A program made the position numbers and the translations under genes. Positions 20,086 to 29,667 of a stretch of DNA of 64,000 nt are shown here, in pieces. Below the pieces are notes generated by a model, which worked only from the letters and a program-made list of their open reading frames with translations, was not told the origin of the DNA and made no database searches. Every line of letters starts with the position of its first letter. The first letter of the stretch is position 1. This DNA is from Bartonella sp. F02 (GTDB taxonomy: Bacteria; Pseudomonadota; Alphaproteobacteria; Rhizobiales; Rhizobiaceae), in assembly GCF_026929975.1 (NCBI RefSeq), contig NZ_JANHOK010000001.1, forward strand, positions 1 to 64,000. Direction: 5' to 3'.

Positions 20086-20415
20086 AGCTCTTTTCTTCAA
20101 AATTACATAAAAAAGATGTTTCAAAATATGACAAATCATTCAATCGTTTATTCAGCTCTTAATTGAAAGATTTAGCCTCTTAAATACACTGTAATATCTT
20201 CTCACACAGTCTCATCCAAAACCGACAAACTATATGTAATATTTATACTTTCATTCATTCTTCAGAAAAAAAACCATACCAAAGCGCTTTTCAAATCAAT
20301 ATAACAAAACAAAGAATTCATGAAATAAGCACAATCTTTGCGGCATCAATATAGCTGCCATACAAGACAACCACTTTTATCCATAAGCAAACTAATCTAT
20401 TTTTAAAATTTTTCT

Positions 20416-20631
20416 TTAAAAAAGAACGTGCGAAGATGATTCTATAGCTAGAGCAGATGCATGAAGCCCTGCCATTATACCATCTGCAGATGTATTAACA
20501 TGATTTACTGTAGTATCCACAATGAAGCCTATAGCCTTCGAAAAAAAACTATATAACCAATTTCCTAGATTACTAAAAAACTGAGACACTGTAGACCAAG
20601 AGCCTTGCTGACTTACAGAAACTGTCGACAT
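20416..20631 (-). CDS. Small peptide F of the island, C-terminus SSHVLF
   Basis: The frame encodes 71 residues. After a Ser/Val/Gln-rich opening (MSTVSVSQQGSWSTV) comes an aromatic amphipathic helix (FFSNLGNWLYSFFSKAIGFI), then a polar second half ending SSSHVLF. The ATG is preceded by GGGAGAAGATT, a strong ribosome binding site identical to that of peptide B. The 3' end is shared with peptide C. There is no signal peptide by eye and no recognised family. This is the best supported member of the island. Confidence 0.6.
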   Translation of the reverse strand: MSTVSVSQQGSWSTVSQFFSNLGNWLYSFFSKAIGFIVDTTVNHVNTSADGIMAGLHASALAIESSSHVLF

Positions 20632-20889
20632 AATCTTCTCCCAAATTAGAACTCAAGAACCACACGCAAAAGTGAGAAAATTAAATACACCTCCATTCAT
20701 TTTTAACTTAATGGAATAGCGACATTGTTTGACAAACATACAAAAAAAGATTTTCATAACTTTAATTTAAAAGCTAAAGAAAACCTATTATAATGATATT
20801 TAGGTCCTCATTAAAATACGCAAATAGCAACTCTATCGCAAGGCTTCATAACAAAGACTAAACCAACAACAGATATACCATTTGCGTAA

Positions 20890-21117
20890 TTAATTTATTG
20901 CTACAATCAGCAGACCTTTTGCGTTAACAGGAAAGCATAACTCACCTGTTAACACTATTCTGTTACTAGCTGAAACCTTCAACTGAGCACAAAGTCGCAC
21001 GCGACACCCCCTGAGAACATTTCTAGGATCCATGTAAATAACAAAGGCTCCTATCAACACTCCACAAAAAAGCCGGTAAAAAATGATCCCATATTTTACC
21101 ACTTGCTCGGTTAACAT
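20890..21117 (-). CDS. Hypothetical single-helix membrane protein
   Basis: The frame encodes 75 residues with one likely membrane helix (YGIIFYRLFCGVLIGAFVIYM) followed by a basic, Cys-containing stretch (DPRNVLRGCRVRLCAQLKVS). GC content is visibly higher than in the flanking DNA. There is no ribosome binding site near the ATG at 21117; a GAGGAGAG lies about 25 bases upstream and is separated from it by stops, so the original start may have been lost. No family is recognised. It may be a remnant. Confidence 0.35.
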   Translation of the reverse strand: MLTEQVVKYGIIFYRLFCGVLIGAFVIYMDPRNVLRGCRVRLCAQLKVSASNRIVLTGELCFPVNAKGLLIVAIN

Positions 21118-21198
21118 TATCAGCTATACTAGACAGCTCTCCTCAATGACACAGAAGAACCTTCTTATTTGATATTACTCAAACTTCTCTAAATAACA

Positions 21199-21210
21199 CC
21201 CTTTAAAGGG
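21199..21210. promoter_or_regulatory. 12-base perfect palindrome
   Basis: CCCTTTAAAGGG is a perfect palindrome in the 232-base gap between the rpmB stop and the 20890-21117 frame. It could be a regulator binding site, but its function is unknown and a chance occurrence is possible. Confidence 0.25.
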
Positions 21211-21349
21211 GAAAATAAATATTAGAAAGGTAACAAAAAAATCTTAAAAAATATTAAATCTAAGCACAAGGATTCTATCCCTCGTCAGAAAATTCACAAT
21301 ATCCCCCAAGATTTAAAGCGTATTACCACTTTCTAAGACAACAGGGCTG

Positions 21350-21634
21350 TTATTCAGCTTTTTTCTTAGAAATTTGGCGCTTTAACAAACGTGCACGTTG
21401 TGATAACTCCTTATCATCAGCCTTAGCCAAGAAACTATCCAAACCACCACGATGCTCAACTGAACGCAAAGCATTCGCTGAAATACGCAAACGAAATCCC
21501 TTCTGAAGGACCTCTGAAATCAATGTCACGTTACAAAGATTTGGTAAAAAGCGACGACGTGTCTTATTATTCGCATGGCTAACATTATTTCCATACTGAA
21601 CAGCTTTTCCAGTCAATTCACAGACACGAGACAT
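21350..21634 (-). CDS. rpmB: 50S ribosomal protein L28
   Basis: The 94-residue product has L28 signatures: [36 protein letters not shown], and the C-terminal [21 protein letters not shown]. The ATG at 21634 is chosen over 21652 because AAGGTGAAG precedes it and family members start MSR. The gene stands alone, next to the island of short ORFs. Confidence 0.95.
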   Translation of the reverse strand: MSRVCELTGKAVQYGNNVSHANNKTRRRFLPNLCNVTLISEVLQKGFRLRISANALRSVEHRGGLDSFLAKADDKELSQRARLLKRQISKKKAE

Positions 21635-21836
21635 AGACTTCACCTTATACATTTTTAATATTCAGCTTTTAAAGAACTCCATACATACCCTAGAATTTTC
21701 TTCGACAGAGCGCTATTAAAAACTTGCGTCTCTATAGAATAGTAATTACAAAATGTCAAATCTTTTATGAAAAATTCTTCTCTCTTTTTTACAAAACGTA
21801 TAAAATTCTTTAATACATTACCAAGAAAACTTTATT

Positions 21837-22601
21837 ATGAATAAAATTCACCGACCAAAAATGAGCTTTCAAGGCAAATACATTCATTTTTCTTCTATTT
21901 TGTTTGGCGCATTATGTCTCTTTTTTTTTCTTATTTTTAGTGCACTTGGAATTTGGCAAGTGCAGCGATTAAACTGGAAAACGAATCTTATTACCAGTGC
22001 CAATCAACGAATTCATTTACCCCCCATCCAAGCTCCTCCTCAAAATCAATGGCCACACGTTACTTTTGAAAAAGATGAGTATAGACCAGTTACAATCACT
22101 GGAAAACTTCTAATAGACAAGACCATTTTTGTCACTGCCGTTGCCCAAAATACAACCGGCTATTGGGTTTTAACGCCGTTACAGACAAATGATAAAACTC
22201 TAACTTTTATCAATCGTGGTTTTATTCCTATGGATGCGCGTCATCATTTCCAAAAACAAGAAAATACTTTTTCTGATTCTCATTTTGAGAATACAAAACA
22301 AACGACAATCATCGGCCTTTTACGAATGAGTGAAAAAAATGGATTTTTCCCACGTAAAAATGATCCTTCTCAAAATCTATGGTATACGCGACAATTGCCT
22401 GCTATGGCGCAAAAGCTCGCATTATCGCCTGTTGCTCCGTATTTTATTGATGCCAGCCAGCAAACACAATCAGATCTCCCCATTGCAGGTCTAACCGTAG
22501 TAAAATTTCAGAATAATCATCTGATTTACGCAATAACGTGGTTTACTTTAGCTGCTGGTATTCTAGGAGGTTGTCTGTTTCTTTTGCGACATAAAAATTA
22601 A
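21837..22601 (+). CDS. SURF1 family cytochrome oxidase assembly protein
   Basis: The 254-residue protein has an N-terminal membrane helix (ILFGALCLFFFLIFSALGIWQV) and a C-terminal helix (LIYAITWFTLAAGILGGCLFL), the SURF1/Shy1 topology. Between them are the SURF1 features GIWQVQRLNWK, EYRPVTITGKLL, GYWVLTPLQT, FINRGFIPMDAR and a WYTRQLPAMA segment. SURF1 proteins help insert haem a into cytochrome c oxidase subunit I. It is a single gene, divergent from rpmB. Confidence 0.88.
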   Translation: MNKIHRPKMSFQGKYIHFSSILFGALCLFFFLIFSALGIWQVQRLNWKTNLITSANQRIHLPPIQAPPQNQWPHVTFEKDEYRPVTITGKLLIDKTIFVTAVAQNTTGYWVLTPLQTNDKTLTFINRGFIPMDARHHFQKQENTFSDSHFENTKQTTIIGLLRMSEKNGFFPRKNDPSQNLWYTRQLPAMAQKLALSPVAPYFIDASQQTQSDLPIAGLTVVKFQNNHLIYAITWFTLAAGILGGCLFLLRHKN

Positions 22602-22806
22602 AAAAATCATCCTTCATGATAAAAAAAGTGTTTCAGATTTCTCATTTTATAGGTTTCTTTCTTCACCATAAAGCATCTCACATTTAAATTTTCTATGAAC
22701 AGAGCTCACATTTCTTTCTTGCGAAGAAACACATATGAAAAAACCAAAAAGACATTGATGATAATATCTCTTATTACTTTATCCTAGCTTGATAATAAAC
22801 CATAAA

Positions 22807-22839
22807 AAAACCGCCGATTTTCTACCAACAGGCGGTTTT
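22807..22839 (-). terminator. Rho-independent terminator after the DUF1127 gene
   Basis: On the minus strand AAAACCGCC pairs with GGCGGTTTT (nine pairs, 15-base loop) and is followed by more Ts. It lies about 40 bases after the stop of the DUF1127 gene and is one of the most canonical terminators in the window. Confidence 0.8.
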
Positions 22840-22876
22840 CATGATTAAAACACTCATATCAATATCGAATCAAAAA

Positions 22877-23035
22877 TTAATAAGAAGAAGATTTATGGAC
22901 TGAACGCCATGCAACTAAGCGAATATCGCCACGATTAATACCAAGGTCATTCAGCTCATACGCAGAAAGAGTACTTAAAGCATTAATCGTTCGACGATAC
23001 CGACGCCAACGACTATAGGAACGTAAAATATTCAC
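22877..23035 (-). CDS. DUF1127 family small basic protein
   Basis: The frame encodes 52 residues: an Arg-rich N-terminus (NILRSYSRWRRYRRTIN) followed by the DUF1127 core LSTLSAYELNDLGINRGDI. The start is a GTG at 23035; no ATG is available in frame, and the nearest purine-rich site (AAGG) is about 14 bases upstream, so the start is less certain. Small DUF1127 proteins in Rhizobiales have been linked to RNA turnover and to phosphate and carbon metabolism. A canonical terminator follows directly, supporting an independent transcript. Confidence 0.8.
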   Translation of the reverse strand: MNILRSYSRWRRYRRTINALSTLSAYELNDLGINRGDIRLVAWRSVHKSSSY

Positions 23036-23102
23036 GTCTTTTACCCAAACCTTATGTTAAAGTTCTAAAGCACTTTACATAGAATAAATTACAAAAATGA
23101 GA

Positions 23103-23141
23103 TGTGCTATAAATGCATATAAGTTATGCATTTATAGCACA
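23103..23141 (-). terminator. 17-bp perfect hairpin downstream of purH
   Basis: TGTGCTATAAATGCATA and its exact reverse complement flank a five-base loop. On the minus strand a T-run follows four bases later, so it can terminate purH, whose stop is about 54 bases away. It also lies just upstream of the DUF1127 start. Confidence 0.65.
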
Positions 23142-23194
23142 GAAACACTGAATACTTTTTTCTTTTAAACAGCTAAGAATCTTTGCCAATCAAC

Positions 23195-24811
23195 TTAATG
23201 ACGGAAATGTCGTACACCTGTGAAAACCATAGCTAAATCATGTGCATTCGCCGCTTCAATGACTTCCTGATCACGCACAGATCCCCCTGGTTGTATGATC
23301 GCTGTTGCACCAGCTTCAACAGCAGCTAATAAACCATCAGCAAAAGGAAAAAACGCATCAGATGCAACCACAGATCCTTTGGTTAAAGGTTCTGTTAATC
23401 CCATTCTTTGCGCACTTTCTTCGGCCTTTTGAGCGGCAATTTTTGCCGAATCAATACGACTCGTTTGACCTGCCCCTATACCAACTGTAGCGCTATTTTT
23501 TGCATAGACAATAGCATTTGATTTAACATGCTTAACCACACGAAAAGCGAATTGAAGATCTCTCATTTCGCTTTCACTTGGTGCTCTCTTCGTGACCACT
23601 TGCAAATGAAGATCATCAACAACCATATTATCCCGAGACTGTACCAACATTCCTCCTGCAAGTGTTTTAGCCATCCATCCACTGCCGCGTGGATCAGGCA
23701 AACCACCTGTTATAAGCAAACGGAGATTTTTTTTCTGCGCAATAATTTCACGCGCAGCCATTGTCGCATCCGGAGCAATAATCACTTCTGTAAAAATTTT
23801 TATAATCTCTCGTGCACACTCTTCATCAAGTGTCTGATTTAAAGCTATAATTCCACCAAATGCCGATACACTATCACAAGCAAGAGCACTCAAATAAGCC
23901 TCTTTCAAACTTTTCCCTTCTGCGACTCCACAAGGATTAGCGTGTTTAATGATAGCAACAGCAGGTGTTTTCTGAGGATCAAATTCTGCAACAAGCTCAA
24001 AAGCTGCATCTGTATCATTCATATTGTTGTACGATAGCATCTTGCCTTGCAAAAGTGTTGCTGTTGCAACCCCAAAACGTTTATCACGAAAACGATAAAA
24101 TGCTGCTCTCTGATGCGGATTTTCTCCATAACGCATCACACTTTCAAGACGACCAGAAAAGCTCTGCCAAGATGGCGTTTCAATCTTTAAGTCTTGCGCA
24201 AACCAAGACGCTATAGCAGCATCATACGAGGCTGTGCGTTCATAAGCACGAAGAGCTAATTGACGTCGAAATAGAAAACTTAGGAATCCATTATTCTTTT
24301 TTAATTCATCTAAAACCGAATCATAATCACAAACGGCTGTTACAACACCTGTATAAGCATGATTTTTAGCTGCAGCGCGAATCATTGCTGGTCCGCCAAT
24401 ATCAATATTTTCTAAAATTGTCTGCGAATCTGCCCCTGATTGAGATGTTTCTTCGAAAGGATAAAGATTAACCACAAGCAGATCAATGCCTTTGATTCCA
24501 TGCTTTTCCATCGCATCTGCATGATTGGGATTATCTCTCACTCCTAATAAAGCACCATGAACGAGAGGATGAAGTGTTTTAACACGCCCATCCATAATTT
24601 CTGGAAAGTCTGTTACTGCAGAAATATCTTTGACAGGTAAACCAGCAGCAACCAGCGCGTGAGATGTTCCTCCTGTTGAAATCAATTCAATGCCATAAGC
24701 ATGAAGTGCTTGAGCAAATTCCACTAAACCAGTTTTATCAGAAACAGAAAGAAGCGCACGACGAACACGATGAAGATCAGGGATAGGAAAATTTTCTGAA
24801 GTAACAGCCAT
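23195..24811 (-). CDS. purH: Bifunctional AICAR formyltransferase / IMP cyclohydrolase
   Basis: PurH performs the last two steps of IMP synthesis. The 538-residue protein has an N-terminal MGS-like IMP cyclohydrolase domain (about 1-200: [43 protein letters not shown]) and a C-terminal AICAR transformylase domain with LRYGENPHQ-like [13 protein letters not shown], the catalytic KHANPCGVA element, [10 protein letters not shown] and VKSNAIVYA. The end [14 protein letters not shown] is the family terminus. Length is normal. Confidence 0.97.
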   Translation of the reverse strand: MAVTSENFPIPDLHRVRRALLSVSDKTGLVEFAQALHAYGIELISTGGTSHALVAAGLPVKDISAVTDFPEIMDGRVKTLHPLVHGALLGVRDNPNHADAMEKHGIKGIDLLVVNLYPFEETSQSGADSQTILENIDIGGPAMIRAAAKNHAYTGVVTAVCDYDSVLDELKKNNGFLSFLFRRQLALRAYERTASYDAAIASWFAQDLKIETPSWQSFSGRLESVMRYGENPHQRAAFYRFRDKRFGVATATLLQGKMLSYNNMNDTDAAFELVAEFDPQKTPAVAIIKHANPCGVAEGKSLKEAYLSALACDSVSAFGGIIALNQTLDEECAREIIKIFTEVIIAPDATMAAREIIAQKKNLRLLITGGLPDPRGSGWMAKTLAGGMLVQSRDNMVVDDLHLQVVTKRAPSESEMRDLQFAFRVVKHVKSNAIVYAKNSATVGIGAGQTSRIDSAKIAAQKAEESAQRMGLTEPLTKGSVVASDAFFPFADGLLAAVEAGATAIIQPGGSVRDQEVIEAANAHDLAMVFTGVRHFRH

Positions 24812-24978
24812 AACAAAATCCTAAAAATAAAATGGCAAAGATTCAAATACAATCATATAAAAGAATCACAGCATACACCATTGTCACAGCTTCTTAAAAG
24901 AACACAATGCTCTTCTTCGACATCAACATTAAAGAAAATCACGCTTCTTTTAGCGAATCAGCTTAATTGATAGAGCTT

Positions 24979-26718
24979 TTATGAATTCATTTGATCACGA
25001 ACAAAACGCCAACGAACTTTTTCCTGCGATACGGGACGAAAATATAAAACGATCTGCTGCGTACGTTGTGGACCTGATATTTCTGCAAAATCAATAGAAT
25101 CTTCAAGACAGATATGCACGTCAGGTGATATAAAATGCCACACATTTTCACTGCTAGCAGCCAAACGTATAGAATTTCCCTCATGGCTAACCTCAATGTG
25201 TGGATGAATATGAAATCGCACGGCCACATTATTATTTTCTTGAGCAACTTTATTACGCTTATTTGATTGCTCATTATGAGGCATAAAAAAGCGATCGAAC
25301 CCTTCAATGATAGATCCATTTGCCGCTAAAATAAGACCACGTTCATGAATCAAACTAAAAGGTTGCACATAACCATTATGGCTTGCAATAAAACCAATTT
25401 TCTCAGAATTTTCTATACGTTGCACATTTACATCTGTTGGACCTTTTATTAAAAGGGAAGCTTCACTGTTCTTTTTTTTGCGAAAAATGCCTACTGAACA
25501 ATCATTCACTGTTGCCGTTGAATGCGCCGCTGTGACACGTCCAAAATGCCGATATTCTGAACGTCCATAAGAATTAATCCCTGCATTAATAATAAAACGA
25601 CTCCCTTGTGAAGACATTTCAAATGACAAACATCCAGAACAAGCATTTTCTGCAACAGACAATGGTGGAAACTTTCCCGTATCTGCAAGAACTGTCGTTT
25701 GATTGGCCTGTAAGCGTTGAAAACCGGAATAACGTGCATAACTAAAAGGGTGCCCTTCTGTTTCATCAAGATCTAAAATAACAGATAAATGTGCTGGCAT
25801 AATAGATCCCGTCCCATTAAACTGCGCCAACGTTTTATCTTCATGGACAAAAAACCGTAAAGCTGGCAGCATACGTTCAATAGAATCAATGAGAATTCGT
25901 GGGGCTTTTTCATTGCTGTGCATATAAAGGTGACGCAAAGATAATAAATCAGACAATAAACTGAGCAACACTGCAGGACTGCGTGAAATATGACCTCCAT
26001 CGATAAGAATTTGTCGTGAAAGCTCTTGAACAAGATATATTTGCGCTTTCTTTTTCATCGCAGAAGAAACAGGTAAAGCGAGTGAAGCGAATGTCAAAGC
26101 GATTGCGGCTTGCAAGCGTTTATCATTGTTTTCCATACTACGAATCGAAATGCGTAAATAGCGAAACTGAAAACCAAGCGAACGTAAAAAACGTCTTTCA
26201 AATCGTTCACTTGCACCTCTCAATAACATTTGTGAATGACAAATCCACGAAATCAAACGCCGCGCAACAACAACATTGCTCCATGGGAGTCCTTTGACAC
26301 TCTTACTACTATGGTCAAACCAATCTTCCAATAAAGAGCGCGCATGCGCTGCAGCTAATTCGCTGTGCGCCATTGTCATATGCCGTAACCAATGAAAATC
26401 ATGCAGTGCAATTTCCCATTCAGGGGTTGGCGGAATCAAGGAAAACGGCGAAACAGCACCAGAATGGACAACACGACCCGCAAAAGCAAAACGGCCATGA
26501 TAAAATTCATGCGCCATTGCAGGATCAGCAAGATGCAAATCAATCGGATGCGCTAAAATCTTGTGCGGACGAAAACCTGAAAATCGCCAACGAAACAATG
26601 GCCCAACCCATAAACGCCGTAAAAATTGATGTGCCTTATACACAAAAGTCGATGCTTTTATCTGTGGGACTATCACTGCAATCGTCACAACCATATCTCC
26701 GTATATTTTATCAAACAT
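24979..26718 (-). CDS. Heparinase II/III-like protein
   Basis: The 579-residue protein belongs to the heparinase II/III-like family that in Rhizobiales lies between rsmB and purH. The N-terminal half is helical (alpha/alpha toroid type, with FHWLRHMTMAHSE and WSNVVVARRLISWICH). The C-terminal half is strand-rich with GYSRLQA-type repeats (YARYSGFQRLQANQTTVLAD), AHSTATVNDCS and an HNGYV element. The substrate is unknown; polysaccharide or glycosaminoglycan lyase activity is the family assumption. An alternative ATG at 26694 is possible. Confidence 0.82.
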   Translation of the reverse strand: MFDKIYGDMVVTIAVIVPQIKASTFVYKAHQFLRRLWVGPLFRWRFSGFRPHKILAHPIDLHLADPAMAHEFYHGRFAFAGRVVHSGAVSPFSLIPPTPEWEIALHDFHWLRHMTMAHSELAAAHARSLLEDWFDHSSKSVKGLPWSNVVVARRLISWICHSQMLLRGASERFERRFLRSLGFQFRYLRISIRSMENNDKRLQAAIALTFASLALPVSSAMKKKAQIYLVQELSRQILIDGGHISRSPAVLLSLLSDLLSLRHLYMHSNEKAPRILIDSIERMLPALRFFVHEDKTLAQFNGTGSIMPAHLSVILDLDETEGHPFSYARYSGFQRLQANQTTVLADTGKFPPLSVAENACSGCLSFEMSSQGSRFIINAGINSYGRSEYRHFGRVTAAHSTATVNDCSVGIFRKKKNSEASLLIKGPTDVNVQRIENSEKIGFIASHNGYVQPFSLIHERGLILAANGSIIEGFDRFFMPHNEQSNKRNKVAQENNNVAVRFHIHPHIEVSHEGNSIRLAASSENVWHFISPDVHICLEDSIDFAEISGPQRTQQIVLYFRPVSQEKVRWRFVRDQMNS

Positions 26719-26750
26719 ACTTTCGATGATTTTGGTAAATGAAGCGTTAA

Positions 26751-28118
26751 CTAAAATACTTTCCGAAAACGAGCAGCAAAAAAACCGTCCATTCCTGTTA
26801 ACAATTTTTTCTCAGAATCAACAACATCACCACAATAATCAGCTGGCGTTGTGCGTAAAACCCCCTCATCCGACAATAAATGAGCCATACCACCCATTTC
26901 TTCTGCTAAAATAGGCTCTAAAACAATATCATTACGTGTCGATAAAATTTTCTGAATAAGATCTTCACCTTCTTCTTTTGCCAAAGAACAGTTAGAAAAA
27001 ATAATCCGCCCACCTTTTTTAACCAAAGTGATTGCCGTCAAAAGCAAATCATACTGCAATGCTGCCAATTTAACGATATCGTTCATCGATTTGGTCCATA
27101 AAATGTCCGGATGACGACGGATCGTTCCAGTAGAAGAACAAGGAGCATCCAGAAGAACAGCATCAAACAATTGTCCAGAATCAAAATTTTTTACATCACC
27201 AGTCCAATAATTGACTGAAAAATGAAGCCGATTCATATTTTCATGTAAACGTTTTATTCGATTCGCTGAAATATCAATGGCTGTCACATTGGCACCTTGC
27301 AAAGCCAATTGCGCTGTTTTCCCTCCAGGGCAAGCACAAAGATCAGCCACTTGTTTTCCACGGATATCTCCCAACAAACAAGCAGGCAATGCTGCCGCAA
27401 CATCTTGAATCCACCATTCTCCTTCTGCATATCCTGGTAAATCAACAACAGAACAATTCACAGTGTTTAATCGAACCGAACCATTCGGTAAAACAATACC
27501 TCCAAGCCGTTCTGCCCAACCAGAGCTATCAGATTTTACTGTCAAATCAAGCGGCGGTTCCTTTTCCTGAGCAGTAAGAATTTGATTCGCTTTATCCGCT
27601 CCATATGCAGACACTAAAAGCTGTGCAAACCAAGCTGGAACATTCTCAAGAATGGGGTTTTGCATACGCAAAGAGACTGCTGCACGTGCAAAATTACGTA
27701 AAATCGCATTCACCAATCCTGAAAAACGGCGCATACGAGGATCAAGTTTAGCAACACGCACAGCCAAATCAATTGCAGCATGATCAGGAATATCAAGATA
27801 AAGAATTTGAGCTGCACCAATATGTAAAAGATGCTGCAATGAAACCGCTTGCCGTGGTAAAGGACGTTCTAAAAATTGTGATAACGCCGCTGTAATCTGC
27901 CCTCTATGACGCAACGCAGCGCTCAAAATAGCACGACACAATAAACGATCTCGATGTGAAAGCTTTAAATAATGTGGATGTCCATGCTCATTATCTGTTA
28001 AACCAGAAAGAGATGTATGTTTATCGAGTATAGCCCCTAACAGACGAACGCAAACTTGGCGAACAGCCAACCCCGGAACATTTATTTCAGATCCATATCC
28101 CGTTTTTTTGCTGTTCAA
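26751..28118 (-). CDS. rsmB: 16S rRNA (cytosine-C5) methyltransferase RsmB
   Basis: The 455-residue protein has an N-terminal NusB-like RNA-binding domain (about 1-150, with VRVAKLDPRMRRFSGLVNAILRN-type sequence) and a C-terminal Rossmann methyltransferase domain. SAM-binding ADLCACPGGKTAQLA, the cysteine motif DAPCSSTGTIRRHPDI and a second NCSLAKEEGE motif are visible. The product modifies C967-type cytosine of 16S rRNA. It ends 33 bases before the heparinase-like gene, suggesting one operon with purH. Confidence 0.92.
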   Translation of the reverse strand: MNSKKTGYGSEINVPGLAVRQVCVRLLGAILDKHTSLSGLTDNEHGHPHYLKLSHRDRLLCRAILSAALRHRGQITAALSQFLERPLPRQAVSLQHLLHIGAAQILYLDIPDHAAIDLAVRVAKLDPRMRRFSGLVNAILRNFARAAVSLRMQNPILENVPAWFAQLLVSAYGADKANQILTAQEKEPPLDLTVKSDSSGWAERLGGIVLPNGSVRLNTVNCSVVDLPGYAEGEWWIQDVAAALPACLLGDIRGKQVADLCACPGGKTAQLALQGANVTAIDISANRIKRLHENMNRLHFSVNYWTGDVKNFDSGQLFDAVLLDAPCSSTGTIRRHPDILWTKSMNDIVKLAALQYDLLLTAITLVKKGGRIIFSNCSLAKEEGEDLIQKILSTRNDIVLEPILAEEMGGMAHLLSDEGVLRTTPADYCGDVVDSEKKLLTGMDGFFAARFRKVF

Positions 28119-28167
28119 AATAGTGCCTTATTATTTTATGTTGTTTAGAATTTATCTTCTTTAAAAT

Positions 28168-29217
28168 TTATGATCGAGGTTTCTTCGAATCTTTATGAAT
28201 AAGCCAAGCGGGGCGATCTGTTATGCGCCGAAAGCCCCTTATTTCTTGATCACTCAGTTTTTCGTTCTTAGCATTTAACTCAAAATTTTTATAGCTTAAA
28301 TTCTTGTTTTTTTCACTCATTCCACTGTCTACAGTCCACTTTATACTCTGAGGTAATGGCTCATTCATCTCTTTGGCTTGTTGGTAAAGAGCAGCAATAC
28401 GATTGGCCGTCTCGGGATGTGTAGAAAAGAGGCTATCTGCCTTTTCACCACTTAAAGGATTAATAATAAACATGTGAGCGGTTGCTGGATTATGTTCTGC
28501 TTCTTCATTGTATATTGCATGTCCTCCCCCTGCAATCTTACTTAAAGCTGAAGCTAACCATAAAGGATTACCACAAATTTCAGCCCCTCGTCGATCAGCA
28601 GCATATTCTCGTGTCCGACTAATAGCCATTTGCACCATCATAGCTGCAAAAGGTGCCACGAACAAAGCAATAATCGTTCCAATCATTCCAGAACTATGAG
28701 AGTTTTCTGAAGAATTGCGTTGTCCTCCAGAAAATAGAGCGAAATTACCAAGCATCGAAACAGCTCCTGCAATGGTTGCAGCAAGTGTCATCGTCAATGT
28801 ATCACGATTTTCAATATGCGCTAATTCATGAGCCATAACACCAGAAACTTCCTCTGGACTCAATTGTTTCAGCAGTCCTGTACTTGCAGCAACAGCAGCA
28901 TTGTGTGGATTACGCCCCGTAGCAAAAGCATTTGGTTGCTCACTATCAATGACATAAACTCTTGGCTGTGGCAGAGAAGCTCTTCGGGCTAATTCATGCA
29001 CAATTTTATAATAAACTGGAGACGAATGCTGATCCACTTCACGAGCACCATACATTCGCAAAACCATTTTATCCGAGTTCCAATAAGAAAAAAAGTTTAA
29101 GCCTCCCGCTATCAAAAGCGCAATAACCATACCATTGCTTCCTCCAACGAGATAGCCAACCCCCATAAAAAGAGCCGTCATAAAAGCCAAAAGCATTGCT
29201 GTACGCATTATGTTCAT
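28168..29217 (-). CDS. htpX: Membrane zinc metalloprotease HtpX
   Basis: The 349-residue protease degrades misfolded membrane proteins. The zinc site is HELAH in [14 protein letters not shown], with a later glutamate ligand in [12 protein letters not shown]. Two N-terminal helices ([18 protein letters not shown] and [17 protein letters not shown]) and two central ones support the family topology. I set the start at 29217 ([10 protein letters not shown]) as in relatives, though a further ATG three codons on is possible. The C-terminal tail beyond about residue 300 is a charged extension of Rhizobiales members. Confidence 0.94.
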   Translation of the reverse strand: MNIMRTAMLLAFMTALFMGVGYLVGGSNGMVIALLIAGGLNFFSYWNSDKMVLRMYGAREVDQHSSPVYYKIVHELARRASLPQPRVYVIDSEQPNAFATGRNPHNAAVAASTGLLKQLSPEEVSGVMAHELAHIENRDTLTMTLAATIAGAVSMLGNFALFSGGQRNSSENSHSSGMIGTIIALFVAPFAAMMVQMAISRTREYAADRRGAEICGNPLWLASALSKIAGGGHAIYNEEAEHNPATAHMFIINPLSGEKADSLFSTHPETANRIAALYQQAKEMNEPLPQSIKWTVDSGMSEKNKNLSYKNFELNAKNEKLSDQEIRGFRRITDRPAWLIHKDSKKPRS

Positions 29218-29302
29218 TCTTGAAAAAACTCCGTGATAAAACATCATTATTCTTATATGATGGGTTTTTGTTCCTTCTTCTTCAATGGAACTAAGGTGTA
29301 AA

Positions 29303-29521
29303 ATGAATAAAAAAGATGAAAAAATAAATAAACAGAGCGTCAATTTCTCTCAACAACAACGCTCTCTCTCTCCAGAGGCACAACGCGCTTTACAAGAAGC
29401 CGAAGAAAGACGCAAAAAAGAAACAAAAGAAAATGTACCTTTAGAAAAAGGAGGGCGCGGCGGTAAAGATCCAGCTCGCTATGGAGATTGGGAAATAAAA
29501 GGCCGTGCTATTGACTTTTAA
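29303..29521 (+). CDS. DUF1674/SDHAF4-family succinate dehydrogenase assembly factor
   Basis: The 72-residue protein ends in the family signature [23 protein letters not shown]-like sequence: [12 protein letters not shown] followed by KGRAIDF. The N-terminal part is charged and disordered. SDHAF4/Sdh8 binds flavinylated SdhA and helps it join SdhB. The ATG at 29303 has AAGGTG five bases upstream. It is divergent from htpX, about 22 kb from sdhCDAB. Confidence 0.82.
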   Translation: MNKKDEKINKQSVNFSQQQRSLSPEAQRALQEAEERRKKETKENVPLEKGGRGGKDPARYGDWEIKGRAIDF

Positions 29522-29603
29522 AAAACAAAAATCAACCTTAACGAATAAAACAACCTTATTAAAAAGTCCAATATCCTCAAAATCGCTCCCATAAAAAGAG
29601 ATT

Positions 29604-29660
29604 ACAACCGCCTACTTACACATCAATATTTTAAATACAATGTAGAATGTAGGCGATTGT
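29604..29660 (-). terminator. Probable terminator of rpsP
   Basis: ACAACCGCCTAC pairs with GTAGGCGATTGT (11 pairs, one mismatch) across a 33-base loop and is followed by a T-rich stretch on the minus strand. It begins eight bases after the rpsP stop codon and would end the ffh-rpsP transcript before it reaches the divergent assembly-factor gene. Confidence 0.55.
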
Positions 29661-29667
29661 GAAGAAA

